64,000 nt of DNA from Cytophagales bacterium. Lineage in GTDB: Bacteria > Bacteroidota > Bacteroidia > Cytophagales > Thermoflexibacteraceae. Shown here piece by piece: positions 1 through 8,353 of the stretch. The notes below the pieces were generated by a model, which worked only from the letters and a program-made list of their open reading frames with translations, made no database searches and was not told where the DNA came from. Positions within the stretch are counted from its first letter, which is position 1. Each line of letters begins with the position of its first letter. Position numbers and translations under genes: made by a program. The stretch is taken from positions 168,790 through 232,789 of the forward strand of contig JAAFKA010000006.1 in assembly GCA_013299115.1 (NCBI GenBank), given 5' to 3'.

Positions 1-887
1 TTGTTTTCGGCTTGCTCAAAGACAAAAGCTAAGTTTTTTTCGGTTTCGCCTATGTATTTGGAAACCAACATAGACAAATCCACTCTGTAAACAGGCAAAT
101 TTGCTGTTTTTCCAATCAAAGAGGCGGTGAGGGTCTTGCCCGTACCCGACACACCATAAAACAAACACCGAAAGCCTGCCTTCAAAATTCGTTTCATGCC
201 CCAAGTTTCCATCAGCGTATGCGAATGGGTGAGCCAAGTTCTGATGTAGTCTATTTGCTCCCTCACCTCGTCGTCCAATACCAAGTCGTCCCACGTGAGA
301 GCAGTATGTAGTTTTTGGGCAGGAAATTGTGGGCTGTACGTAGGTTCGTAGGCTTTGCCTGTGAGCAGCAGCGCCAAATATTCTTTGGAAATGGTCAGTT
401 TTCCACTTAAAAAAGGTTCGGAGTCGTTGTCTGTGGTTTGCACCCGCAATAAATTTGCCTTATAAAAATAATGGTCAGGCGTAAACAAGTCCAGCACTTT
501 GGCTCGCAGGGCAAGGTCGTTGCCCGCCACCAAAAAAGCAGCCGTTTCTCCTGTGGGCAAAAAACCTGTGTGTTGGTTGCCTTTTACGCCTCCAAATTCG
601 GAATAAGGTCTGTCGGTGGTTGGGTTTTTGACGAAAAACCAATCTAAAATCTCTGGTCGCAAGTGGGGCAAGAGGGTAAGCAGTAAGACCAATCTTTCTA
701 TCCAAGTCATTTGATATTGGGCTATGGTGGCTGCATAGTTGGAATTGGCTACACCTGCCACAGACGGCGGCATAGCCACTCGCAACGGCAAGGTGGAGCT
801 GGTCTTGCTCAACTGGTGTTCCAAACGGGCTTGCAAAAATTGGCTAAACCATTGGATTTCGGATTCGAGAAATGAAAAGTTCTGCAA
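1..887 (-). CDS. AAA+ ATPase, partial, resembling eCIS-associated ATPases
   Basis: This reading frame is open from the left window edge to about 956 and encodes the N-terminal ~295 residues of an AAA+ ATPase. The Walker A motif GVSGTGKT lies near 130-170, followed by a segment reading VYRVDLSMLVSKYIGETEKN, typical of AAA+ proteins that remodel protein complexes. The N-terminal part has FFVKNPTTDR, FLPTGETA and TWDDLVLDD. From memory of the family, this N-domain plus AAA arrangement is that of the ATPase found with extracellular contractile injection systems (Afp15/PVC15-like) in Bacteroidota. Walker B and the sensor regions lie outside the window. No ATG is in frame upstream of the conserved region, so a TTG at 887 is proposed; the next in-frame ATG (near 770-711) would remove conserved sequence. 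No injection-system structural genes are in the window, so that link is inference. Confidence 0.75.
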   Translation of the reverse strand, partial: MQNFSFLESEIQWFSQFLQARLEHQLSKTSSTLPLRVAMPPSVAGVANSNYAATIAQYQMTWIERLVLLLTLLPHLRPEILDWFFVKNPTTDRPYSEFGGVKGNQHTGFLPTGETAAFLVAGNDLALRAKVLDLFTPDHYFYKANLLRVQTTDNDSEPFLSGKLTISKEYLALLLTGKAYEPTYSPQFPAQKLHTALTWDDLVLDDEVREQIDYIRTWLTHSHTLMETWGMKRILKAGFRCLFYGVSGTGKTLTASLIGKTANLPVYRVDLSMLVSKYIGETEKNLAFVFEQAEN

Positions 888-965
888 AGTACAGTTTAGC
901 TGTAAAATATAAAAGTAGAATCTGCGTAATTTTTTTAGTCCTAATTTGCAATTTGCTCATTATCA

Positions 966-998
966 AGAACTAACATTTTTCAAAAAAATGTTAGTTCT
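966..998. repeat. Perfect 15-bp inverted repeat, hairpin family A
   Basis: The arm AGAACTAACATTTTT (966-980) is perfectly complementary to 984-998, with a 3-nt loop. It sits between the divergent ATPase and TPR genes. A close relative with the same arm length and loop size lies at 20527-20559, so this looks like a dispersed palindromic repeat and not a gene-specific site. Confidence 0.7.
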
Positions 999-1046
999 GA
1001 AAATGGTTTGCAAAAAATTACTACTTTTACAAAGTTATAAAAAAAT

Positions 1047-4007
1047 ATGATAACTATGTCAATCTTTCGGTTTGCCTCTTGCTATTTTTTGTCTTGCTGT
1101 TTTTGGTTGAGCAGTTTTTTTGCCCTTGCCCAGCACACCCAAACCTACCAACAGGCTGATTTGGCTTTTCGCAACGGCATACAACTCTTTGAAAAACAGC
1201 TATTTAGTGCTGCCAAACAGCAATTTGCTACTTATCTCCAACAGGCTGAAAACACCCACGCCTTGCAAGCCGAATATTACCAACTTTTGTGTGCTTTGCA
1301 GCTAAAAGAACCCGAAATGGAGGGAAAAATCAAAGATTTTGCTGCTCGTTATGCAGGAAGTTTGCAAGTCATTTTGTTGTATAGGCAAACAGCCAATTAT
1401 TTTTTCGAGCAACAAGATTACGACAACACCATAGCCTATTATACGCCTGTGGCTGCAAATAAACTGCAAACCCCAGAAGATTTTCAGGCTGCTTTTCAGT
1501 TGGGTTATGCCTATTTTGAAAAGAAAAAATATGACGAGGCTCTCGAAAAATTTGCTGCTGTTAAGCAAAACGAAAATACTTATACTTCGGCTGCTTGCTA
1601 CTATTCGGGTGCTATTTATTTTTTGCAAAAAATTGACAATGAGGCTATTAGCAATTTGGAAAAAGCCCAAACCTCTGCCCAGTATCAGGCTGCTGCCGAA
1701 GGAATTTTGCCTTTGATTTATTACAGGCAAGGAAGGTACAATGAGGTCATAGAGTTTGTGAAACGAATAGAAAACAGAGGAGAACAACCCAACGAAAAGT
1801 TGTTGTTGGTAGCTGCCAATAGTTGCTACGAAAAGCAAGATTTTCAGCAAGCCACCAATTATTTTGAAAGTTACGCCCAAACAGCCAAAAATTTGGAAAA
1901 AAGTACCAAATATCGTTTTGCTTTTTCCTCTGCCGAAGTGGGCAAAAACAACCAAGCTATTGATTTTTTTTCGCAAGTAGCAGAAGGACAAGATAGTTTG
2001 GCACAAAATGCAGCCTATAATTTGGGTATTTTGTACTTAGACACCCAAAATAAACCCTTAGCAATCAATGCTTTTGATAAAGTCCGCAAAATGACTTTTG
2101 ACATCAAATTGGAGGAGCAAAGTGCGTGGAACTATGCCAAATTGAGTTTCGAACTCAAAGATTTTTCGAATACCATACGTGCTTGCGAATTTTTTTTGCA
2201 AAAATACCCAAACAGTCCCCACGAAGACGACATCAGCCATTTGCTTACGGAAAGTTATCTTTTTGCGGGCAATTATACAGAGGCGTTGAGTTATTTGGAC
2301 AAAGTAGCCACCAAAAGCAAAAAAATGCAAGCTGCTTACCAACGCCTTGCCTATAACCAAGCCGTAGAATTGTTTAATGCCGACAACTATGCAAAAGCCG
2401 AAGATTTATTGCGAAAATCCCTAAAATTTCAGTCCAATAAAGACCTTGCCAACTCCGCCTACTATTGGTTGGGCGAAATGTATAGCTACCAAGAAAAATA
2501 CGACTCAGCTTTGGTTTATTACAACCGACTCAACAGCAGTTCTGCCGTTTACCAAGAGGCTTTTTACGGCAAAGGTTACGCTGCCTACAACCTGAAAGAC
2601 TACGAAACCGCCAAACGAAATTTCGAGCAGTACCTCGCCGTTGGTACGCAACCCCAAAACAAAGCTGATGCAAAATTGCGTTTGGCAGATTGCTATTTTG
2701 TGGCAAAAGACTACGAAGCAGCCCTCGACAACTACGCAGAAGCCGAACAAAAACAAGGGGCTGATTTGGAATATTTGTACTACCAAAAAGCTACTGTGTT
2801 GGCAAATCAAGAAAAACCAGATGAGGCTTTGCGTTATTTAGACAAGTTATTGGTGCAATATCCAAACTCAAAATACTATGAATTGGCACTGTTTCGCAAA
2901 GGTTTGGTGCATTTTGACCACAACAGCAAAGGGGCTGCCCTTGCCGTTTTTTCTGACCTCATCACCCAAAAACCGCAAAGCAGTTTAGTGCCTGATGCCT
3001 TGCTGAAACGTGCTATTTGCTACCAACTGCAAAACGAACAGGAAAAAGCCATAACAGATTACACCCAACTCTTGAAACAGCACTCCGCCCACGCCACTGC
3101 CGAAGAAGCCATACAAGCCCTGCAAGACTTGAACGAAAAAGGTTATCATATACCTGATTATGAGGAACTTAGCAACAATTTTAGCAATGCAAACCCCAAC
3201 AGCAAAGCTGCCGTAGCTGGCGAATACAATACGGCAAAGGCAAACTATGACAATGGCAACTATGCAAGGGCTATTAATGCCTTGCAAAATTTTACAAAAA
3301 AATATCCTGATAGTGAATTTACGCCTGATGCTTTTTACTTTTTGGGCATGAGTTACGACCAAAGTCAAGCCTACGACAATGCTTTGTTTGCTTTTTCCAA
3401 AGTTCGAGGAAGTTACGAAATCAGGGCGTTGCAACGAGCAGCCGAAATAGAGTACCTTCGCAACAATTATCTCAACGCCCAAGTGAAGTATGAGGCGATG
3501 CTCAAAAATCCAACTATCAACAAAAGGTACGAAGGCAACGCCTTAGCGGGGCTGTTGCAATGCAATTTTCAGCAAAAAAATTACGACAAGGTAAAGGATT
3601 TGGCAAACCAACTTTACAATAAAAACCACACGAAGGCTTGGTCTATGGCTGACCTTTATCTGGCAAAAATTATGATAGAAAAAGGTGAAACTGCCCCTGC
3701 CTTGTTGCAACTGCAAAAAACCGTACAAACTGCCCAAGACCAATATGGTGCAGAGGCTCAATACCTCATGGGCGTATTGCTCAGGCAACAAAAAAAATAC
3801 GAGGAGTCGACTAAGGCTTTAATTGAGGTTCGCAACAAATATGTCAATTATACGGCGTGGTTGTACGAAGCCTTTTTGCTCATTGCCGACAATTATGTGT
3901 CTTTAAACAACAAATTTCAGGCAAAAGCTACTTTGCAATCTGTAATAGATGCCGCAGCAGATGAAAAAATAAAGGAAAAAGCAAGGCAGAAGCTGGCGGG
4001 GCTGTGA
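1047..4007 (+). CDS. Secreted tetratricopeptide-repeat protein
   Basis: This encodes 986 residues. It opens with a hydrophobic signal peptide (cleavage likely after the ALA of FFALAQ, near residue 29), so it is periplasmic or outer-membrane associated. The rest is a continuous alpha-solenoid of TPR units, for example YYWLGEMYSYQEKYDSALVY near residue 480 and FYFLGMSYDQSQAYDNALFAF near 760, with the alternating A/Y/L/G pattern of TPR helices. Large secreted TPR proteins are common in Bacteroidota and usually act as scaffolds for envelope or secretion complexes. No partner can be named here. The ATG at 1047 is used; an ATG three codons later is equally good. A TACTTTTA box at 1022 resembles a Bacteroidota -7 element, but no well-spaced TTTG was found. 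The gene stands alone. Confidence 0.85.
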   Translation: MITMSIFRFASCYFLSCCFWLSSFFALAQHTQTYQQADLAFRNGIQLFEKQLFSAAKQQFATYLQQAENTHALQAEYYQLLCALQLKEPEMEGKIKDFAARYAGSLQVILLYRQTANYFFEQQDYDNTIAYYTPVAANKLQTPEDFQAAFQLGYAYFEKKKYDEALEKFAAVKQNENTYTSAACYYSGAIYFLQKIDNEAISNLEKAQTSAQYQAAAEGILPLIYYRQGRYNEVIEFVKRIENRGEQPNEKLLLVAANSCYEKQDFQQATNYFESYAQTAKNLEKSTKYRFAFSSAEVGKNNQAIDFFSQVAEGQDSLAQNAAYNLGILYLDTQNKPLAINAFDKVRKMTFDIKLEEQSAWNYAKLSFELKDFSNTIRACEFFLQKYPNSPHEDDISHLLTESYLFAGNYTEALSYLDKVATKSKKMQAAYQRLAYNQAVELFNADNYAKAEDLLRKSLKFQSNKDLANSAYYWLGEMYSYQEKYDSALVYYNRLNSSSAVYQEAFYGKGYAAYNLKDYETAKRNFEQYLAVGTQPQNKADAKLRLADCYFVAKDYEAALDNYAEAEQKQGADLEYLYYQKATVLANQEKPDEALRYLDKLLVQYPNSKYYELALFRKGLVHFDHNSKGAALAVFSDLITQKPQSSLVPDALLKRAICYQLQNEQEKAITDYTQLLKQHSAHATAEEAIQALQDLNEKGYHIPDYEELSNNFSNANPNSKAAVAGEYNTAKANYDNGNYARAINALQNFTKKYPDSEFTPDAFYFLGMSYDQSQAYDNALFAFSKVRGSYEIRALQRAAEIEYLRNNYLNAQVKYEAMLKNPTINKRYEGNALAGLLQCNFQQKNYDKVKDLANQLYNKNHTKAWSMADLYLAKIMIEKGETAPALLQLQKTVQTAQDQYGAEAQYLMGVLLRQQKKYEESTKALIEVRNKYVNYTAWLYEAFLLIADNYVSLNNKFQAKATLQSVIDAAADEKIKEKARQKLAGL

Positions 4008-4156
4008 TGAGAATTATTAGTAAGGTTTATGAATATTTTTTTATTATCTTAGCAAAATTTTGTTTCTTTTTCTACCTTTATTTTGTTGAATTACTTCTAT
4101 TCAACTCTACTATACAATTTCATATTTTTTATTTGCAATTAACTTAAAAAACTCAA

Positions 4157-4837
4157 ATGAAAAAACAAATTTTTTGGCTCTTTGCTGGGCTACTTTTGGT
4201 CTGCCAAAGTGCAGCCCTAAAGCCTGACCCCACAGGAAAAGACGTTTTGAACAAGTATATTCAAGCCATTGGCGGACAGGAGCAACTGAAAAAAGTGAAA
4301 TCCTTGCAAATCAATTCGTCTGCCGAAGTGATGGGCATGGTCATCACAGGGACTACCTACAAAAAAGCACCCAACAAATTTGCTAACCTTATGCTTACGC
4401 CTATGGGTGAGTTTAAGCAAATTTATGATGGCAAAAAAGCCCTTGCTACGGGCATGATGCAAACCGAAGTGGTGGAGGGGGCAGGTATGGAAAATATCAA
4501 AATGATAGCAAGTCCTTTTCCTGAATTAGACTTTTTGGGCAAAGATTTTACAGTGGAGTTGAAGGGCAAAGCCACCATAGGTACAAAGGAAACCTACCAA
4601 GTGGAAATTACCTCCACAAAAGGTGCGAAAGTGATGCAATGGTATGCCACCGACACAGGGCTAAAAGTGCAGGAGCAAGTGGGCAAAACCATCACCCAAT
4701 ATGAGGAGTACAAGGCAGTAGAGGGCATTAAGTTTCCGCATACTTTGCTTATCGATATGCAAATGCCTGTTAATCTGAAAGTTAGCAAAATTGCAATCAA
4801 CATAACTTTGGCAGATTCTTTGTTCGAGCAGCCGTAA
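4157..4837 (+). CDS. LolA-like outer-membrane lipoprotein-sorting family protein
   Basis: This encodes a 226-residue secreted protein with an N-terminal signal peptide (about residues 1-20). The body has features of the LolA/LolB-like half-barrel fold: an opening DVLNKYIQAIGGQEQLKKVKS helix, alternating beta strands, and the late strand pattern of WYATDTGLKVQEQ and then KFPHTLLIDM. In Bacteroidota such proteins are annotated as outer-membrane lipoprotein-sorting proteins or as the domain that follows M16 peptidases. The ligand and true role are unknown. It is well separated from its neighbours. It is followed by a 143-bp spacer made mostly of palindromic repeats. Confidence 0.7.
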   Translation: MKKQIFWLFAGLLLVCQSAALKPDPTGKDVLNKYIQAIGGQEQLKKVKSLQINSSAEVMGMVITGTTYKKAPNKFANLMLTPMGEFKQIYDGKKALATGMMQTEVVEGAGMENIKMIASPFPELDFLGKDFTVELKGKATIGTKETYQVEITSTKGAKVMQWYATDTGLKVQEQVGKTITQYEEYKAVEGIKFPHTLLIDMQMPVNLKVSKIAINITLADSLFEQP

Positions 4838-4844
4838 CAAACTC

Positions 4845-4893
4845 TACGTTGGCAATGACTTAGGCAGTCTCGTCAAGACCTTGACAATCGTAT
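4845..4893. repeat. Palindromic repeat family B (CAAGGTATTGTC type), single copy
   Basis: This segment contains CAATGACTTAGGCAGT followed by CGTCAAGACCTTGACAATCG. The same unit recurs, nearly identical, twice at 7210-7336, and its CCTTGACAATCGTA core recurs at 40946-40961. It is a dispersed intergenic repeat with no coding potential. Confidence 0.65.
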
Positions 4894-4900
4894 AACCAAA

Positions 4901-4955
4901 TTCACACGCTAAAGCGTATGTTACATTGTTCACACGCTAAAGCGTATGTTACATT
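4901..4955. repeat. Two exact 27-bp direct copies carrying the ACGCTAAAGCGT palindrome (family C)
   Basis: 4901-4927 and 4929-4955 are identical, separated by one base. Each contains the perfect palindrome ACGCTAAAGCGT followed by ATGTTACATT. The same element occurs at 39488-39510 and three times at 44188-44324, with a degenerate copy at 39759-39781. It ends 25 bp before gldF. Confidence 0.75.
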
Positions 4956-4980
4956 CACTCTACAATTTGCCTAATTTCTT

Positions 4981-5709
4981 ATGTTTGTCATTTTCAGAAA
5001 AGAAATCAACAGTTTTTTTAACTCCTTAGTGGGTTATTTGGTTATCTGCATCTTTTTGCTTGCTGTAGGGCTGTTAATTTGGGTTTTTCCTGAATACAGT
5101 CTGTTGAACTACGGCTATGCAGGATTAGAGTCTTTCTTTGCAATTACGCCTTTCTTGTATCTTTTTTTGATACCTGCCGTAACGATGCGGACTTTTGCCG
5201 AAGAAAAAAGAATGGGAACTATGGAGTTGTTGCTCACCCGACCTTTGCAAGACCTCGATATCATCATAGGCAAATATTTGGCAAGTTGCTTGTTGGTACT
5301 TTTTTCTCTCTTGCCCACTTTGCTTTATTACTTCACTATTTATGAGTTGGGTTCTCCCAAAGGCAATATAGACAGTGCAGCGGTGGTGGGGTCTTACATT
5401 GGTTTGTTCTTGTTGGGGGCTGTTTTTTGTGCCATTGGCGTTTTTGCTTCTGCCCTTACAGATAATCAAATTATAGCTTTTATTGTAGCTGTATTTTTTT
5501 GTTTTATTCTTTATACAGGCTTTTCTCAATTAGCTGTCATCAATATTTGGTCGGCTTACTCCTTCACTATCAGCCAATTAAGTTTAGATTTTCATTACCA
5601 ATCTATCAGTAAAGGTTTAATAGATACACGCAATTTGTTGTACTTTTTTAGCATCATTGCTTTGTTTTTGTATGCTACCAAATTGCTGTTGGGAAGTAGG
5701 AAGTGGTAG
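4981..5709 (+). CDS. gldF: Gliding-motility ABC transporter permease GldF
   Basis: This encodes 242 residues, the usual GldF length (about 241). It has six hydrophobic segments of an ABC-2 type permease. The cytoplasmic loop MRTFAEEKRMGTMELLLTRP (about 70-89) is characteristic of GldF and of the related NosY/Nat permeases. In Flavobacterium johnsoniae GldF works with GldA (ATPase) and GldG, and is encoded next to gldG. Here the next gene downstream is a TrpF-like protein, and no gldG or gldA is in the window. Whether it serves gliding in this organism is unproven. The ATG follows the tandem palindromes at 4901-4955 closely, so the promoter may lie within or upstream of them. Confidence 0.85.
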   Translation: MFVIFRKEINSFFNSLVGYLVICIFLLAVGLLIWVFPEYSLLNYGYAGLESFFAITPFLYLFLIPAVTMRTFAEEKRMGTMELLLTRPLQDLDIIIGKYLASCLLVLFSLLPTLLYYFTIYELGSPKGNIDSAAVVGSYIGLFLLGAVFCAIGVFASALTDNQIIAFIVAVFFCFILYTGFSQLAVINIWSAYSFTISQLSLDFHYQSISKGLIDTRNLLYFFSIIALFLYATKLLLGSRKW

Positions 5710-5848
5710 CTTAGTTCTGAGTTTTTTAATTTCTACTGCAAAGACAAAGACTGCAAAAAACTGTGGACATAAAACAATTTTTTGCGAAACTATAAATTTT
5801 TAGGCTAAAAAATACTTACTTGCACAAAAAATAGATATAAAAAACACT

Positions 5849-6511
5849 ATGGCTTTACAAACCAAAGTCAAAATAGCAGGTATAAACAACCTGACTGATG
5901 CCCGTTATTGTGCAGGTATGGGCGTGGAGTGGTTGGGATTTTGTATAGACGAAGACCAAACGGACTTTATTGGCTACCAAAAAATAGAAAACATCATAGA
6001 GTGGATTAGTGGTGTGCAAATGGTGGGCGAAATTTATAGCAACCAACAAACCCTGCCCGAACAAGTTCTAGATTTTGGTTTCGATGCGTTGGAAATCAAT
6101 GAATTGCAGTTTCACTACCTACAAAATGCTTTGCAAGCCAACCATAAGCTGGCTACTTTGCCTTTATTTTTGCATTGGGCTGTCCGTCCTGATACAAATT
6201 TTGAGGAGTTGGCAACTATTTGGAGAAAAAAATATACTGCTGTCAATCATTTTATACTCAATTTGCCTTTGTCCACCGCTATTTTAGCACCAGAACAAGC
6301 CAATTTTCGCCAAGCCTTCACGCAGCTTTGCAAAGAATTTCCTGTTTTATTAGGTGCAAACTTTGGCATAAAGGCTGATAATATTTTAGAATTATTGGCA
6401 ATATTCCAACCAAAAGGCATTGTTTTGGCTGGTGGCAACGAAATAAGAGCAGGACTAAAAGACATGGACGAATTGGCAACTATTTTAGAAAAATTGGAAA
6501 TAGAAGACTAA
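5849..6511 (+). CDS. TrpF-like beta/alpha-barrel protein without catalytic residues
   Basis: This encodes 220 residues. The N-terminus KVKIAGINNLTDARYCAGMG-VEWLGF aligns with the start of phosphoribosylanthranilate isomerase (KICGITNLEDA...GADAVGF). The late LAGGNEIRAGLKDMDEL matches the TrpF phosphate-binding end. The catalytic Cys of the KICG motif is Ala here (KIAG), and the region that carries the catalytic Asp and GGSG-x-x-FDW is absent. It therefore keeps the fold but probably not the isomerase reaction of tryptophan synthesis, and no trp genes are nearby. The substrate and role are unknown. It starts 139 bp after gldF and is followed by a hairpin at 6536. Confidence 0.6.
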   Translation: MALQTKVKIAGINNLTDARYCAGMGVEWLGFCIDEDQTDFIGYQKIENIIEWISGVQMVGEIYSNQQTLPEQVLDFGFDALEINELQFHYLQNALQANHKLATLPLFLHWAVRPDTNFEELATIWRKKYTAVNHFILNLPLSTAILAPEQANFRQAFTQLCKEFPVLLGANFGIKADNILELLAIFQPKGIVLAGGNEIRAGLKDMDELATILEKLEIED

Positions 6512-6535
6512 AAAAAGCTGTTTGTATTGATAAAT

Positions 6536-6564
6536 TTCTCGGACACTTTTAAAGTGTCCGAGAA
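6536..6564. terminator. Perfect 13-bp hairpin between the TrpF-like and SUFU genes
   Basis: The arm TTCTCGGACACTT (6536-6548) pairs perfectly with 6552-6564 across a 3-nt loop. There is no U-tract after it, so factor-independent termination is doubtful. It could stabilise the upstream 3' end or be another dispersed palindrome. Confidence 0.5.
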
Positions 6565-6591
6565 GTGGTTTCCTTAAAAAAACAAAAACCT

Positions 6592-7203
6592 ATGAATCCA
6601 GAAAACGGAAAAGCAGCTTTGGTGGCTCACTTCCAAAAATTTTATAAATCTCACGAAGGTTTTACCATAGAGGAGGTAAAAGCCCCTGCAAAAGAACCTT
6701 ATTTGGAGGAAGTAATTGCTTATAAAAACACGCAATTCATTCGTCCTTATTGGCATTATGTAGGCTTAGGATTGAGTGAATTGTATGACAAAGAGTCAGA
6801 TTTTGAAGACGTGAGTGGTTTTGGAATAGAACTGACCTTTAAACTCTGGTGTGGCGAGGAAAAAACACCGCCTGTTTGGGTCAAACATTTTTTGGAAAAT
6901 TTGGCAAAATATGTCTTCGAAAGTGGCGAAAGTTTCAATGAATTTGATTGCTTAGACGCAGGCGGAGTCATCTGCCAAGACGTGCCAACAGCTTTAACGG
7001 CTGTGGCTTTTTTGCAAGACCAAAAACTAAACAAGAAAGCACAAACACCCAACGGCATGGTTTGTTTTTTACAAGTCATAGGCTTGACTGTCAATGAGTT
7101 GCAAGTTTTTTCAGGAGAAAATTACCAACAGTGGCTACACAACTATTTGACTCTCCAACCCGAAGGGATTACAGATTTGGGGCGGAAGGAAGTGAAGTTG
7201 TAA
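6592..7203 (+). CDS. Suppressor-of-fused (SUFU) domain protein
   Basis: This encodes 203 residues from the ATG at 6592. An upstream GTG at 6565 would begin inside the 6536-6564 hairpin boundary and is not preferred. The central stretch, WHYVGLGLSELYDKESD then VSGFGIELTFKLWCGEE and FLENLAKYVFESGESFNEFD, is the hallmark of the SUFU domain (PF05076), known from metazoan Hedgehog signalling. Bacterial members are common, and many are thought to be immunity proteins or intracellular binders. No toxin partner is adjacent here, since the neighbours are a TrpF-like protein and pyrF. The function is unknown. Confidence 0.8.
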   Translation: MNPENGKAALVAHFQKFYKSHEGFTIEEVKAPAKEPYLEEVIAYKNTQFIRPYWHYVGLGLSELYDKESDFEDVSGFGIELTFKLWCGEEKTPPVWVKHFLENLAKYVFESGESFNEFDCLDAGGVICQDVPTALTAVAFLQDQKLNKKAQTPNGMVCFLQVIGLTVNELQVFSGENYQQWLHNYLTLQPEGITDLGRKEVKL

Positions 7204-7209
7204 GTATTT

Positions 7210-7392
7210 TTGTACGATTGTCAAGGTACTTTATACGTTGGCAATGACTTAGGCAGTCCCGTCAAGACCTTGACAATCGTATAAAGTACCTTGACAATGA
7301 CTTAGGCAGTCCCGTCAAGACCTTGACAATCGTATAAAAAAAATGAAGCTGGTACGATTGTCAAGGTGCAAAAGCACCATTGCCAACGTACC
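7210..7392. repeat. Cluster of three family-B palindromic repeats
   Basis: 7210-7283 and 7284-7336 are successive direct copies sharing CAATGACTTAGGCAGTCCCG and ACCTTGACAATCGTATA. 7351-7392 is an inverted, shorter copy (GGTACGATTGTCAAGGTGC ... CAACGTACC). The cluster fills the spacer before pyrF and ends 30 bp from its start codon. Long transcripts could fold into stacked hairpins. It has no coding potential. Confidence 0.7.
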
Positions 7393-7421
7393 TAAAATGT
7401 TATAAAAAAATAATTGAGTTT

Positions 7422-8228
7422 ATGCAAAAAAGTGAATTGGCCCAGCAAATCAAACGCAAAAAATCTTACCTGTGCGTGGGATTAGATACAGATAGTAGCA
7501 AAATTCCTTCGCACTTGCGAGGAGAAAAATATCCTTTGTTTGAGTTTAACCGCCAAATCATAGATGCTGTTGCAGACTCTTGTGTGGCTTTTAAGCCCAA
7601 TACAGCTTTTTATGAAAGTTTGGGTAGCAAAGGCTGGGAAAATTTGGAAAAGACAATGGAGTATATTCCCAAAGACTTTTTTACCATTGCCGATGCCAAA
7701 CGTGGCGACATTGGCAATACCTCTACCTTGTATGCCCAAGCATTTTTTGAGCAGATGAACTTCGATGCCATTACAGTAGCCCCGTATATGGGTGCAGATT
7801 CGGTGCAGCCTTTCTTAGCGTACAAAGATAAATGGGTTATCTTGTTGGCTCTCACTTCCAATGCGGGCAGTGCAGACTTTCAACAACTAACAGACCAAAA
7901 CAACCAAAAGTTATACGAAACTGTGCTACAAAAGTCGCAGCAGTGGGGCAATGCAGAGAATATGATGTATGTAGTAGGTGCAACACAAGCCTCTCATTTT
8001 CAACAGATTAGGCAGCTTGTACCCGAACATTTTTTGTTAGTACCTGGCTATGGCACGCAAGGCGGCGATTTGCAAGCCGTATCAAAATATGGTTTAAATT
8101 CGGCAGGAGGTTTGTTAGTCAATTCGTCGAGGGCTATTATTTTTGCCGACCAAACCAAAGATTTTGCAAAAACAGCAGGCAAATTGGCAGCTTCGGTAGC
8201 AGCAGAAATGGCGGAGTATCTAAAGTAA
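7422..8228 (+). CDS. pyrF: Orotidine 5'-phosphate decarboxylase (PyrF, subtype 2)
   Basis: This encodes 268 residues and catalyses the last step of de novo UMP synthesis (OMP to UMP). The active-site motif [10 protein letters not shown] is at 91-100, containing the Lys and Asp residues of the D-x-K-x-x-D signature. [12 protein letters not shown] (about 18-29) and [10 protein letters not shown] (56-65) are typical of the longer subtype 2 enzyme. The ATG at 7422 is chosen because it precedes the conserved N-terminus; an upstream TTG at 7380 falls inside the repeat cluster. The gene is alone, with no other pyr genes in the window. Confidence 0.93.
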   Translation: MQKSELAQQIKRKKSYLCVGLDTDSSKIPSHLRGEKYPLFEFNRQIIDAVADSCVAFKPNTAFYESLGSKGWENLEKTMEYIPKDFFTIADAKRGDIGNTSTLYAQAFFEQMNFDAITVAPYMGADSVQPFLAYKDKWVILLALTSNAGSADFQQLTDQNNQKLYETVLQKSQQWGNAENMMYVVGATQASHFQQIRQLVPEHFLLVPGYGTQGGDLQAVSKYGLNSAGGLLVNSSRAIIFADQTKDFAKTAGKLAASVAAEMAEYLK

Positions 8229-8353
8229 GTAATCATAAAAAATTTAATCTTGTCTGGCGCACTTACACAAGATAATACAAAAGCCAAAAACTCTGCTTAC
8301 TAATTGTTAGTGGTGCTAAAAATGACATGATATTCACAATTATTGAGCTAAAA

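Noticed and set aside
1302..2006. A 234-codon minus-strand ORF
   Set aside because: It is antisense to the TPR gene and shows no domain.
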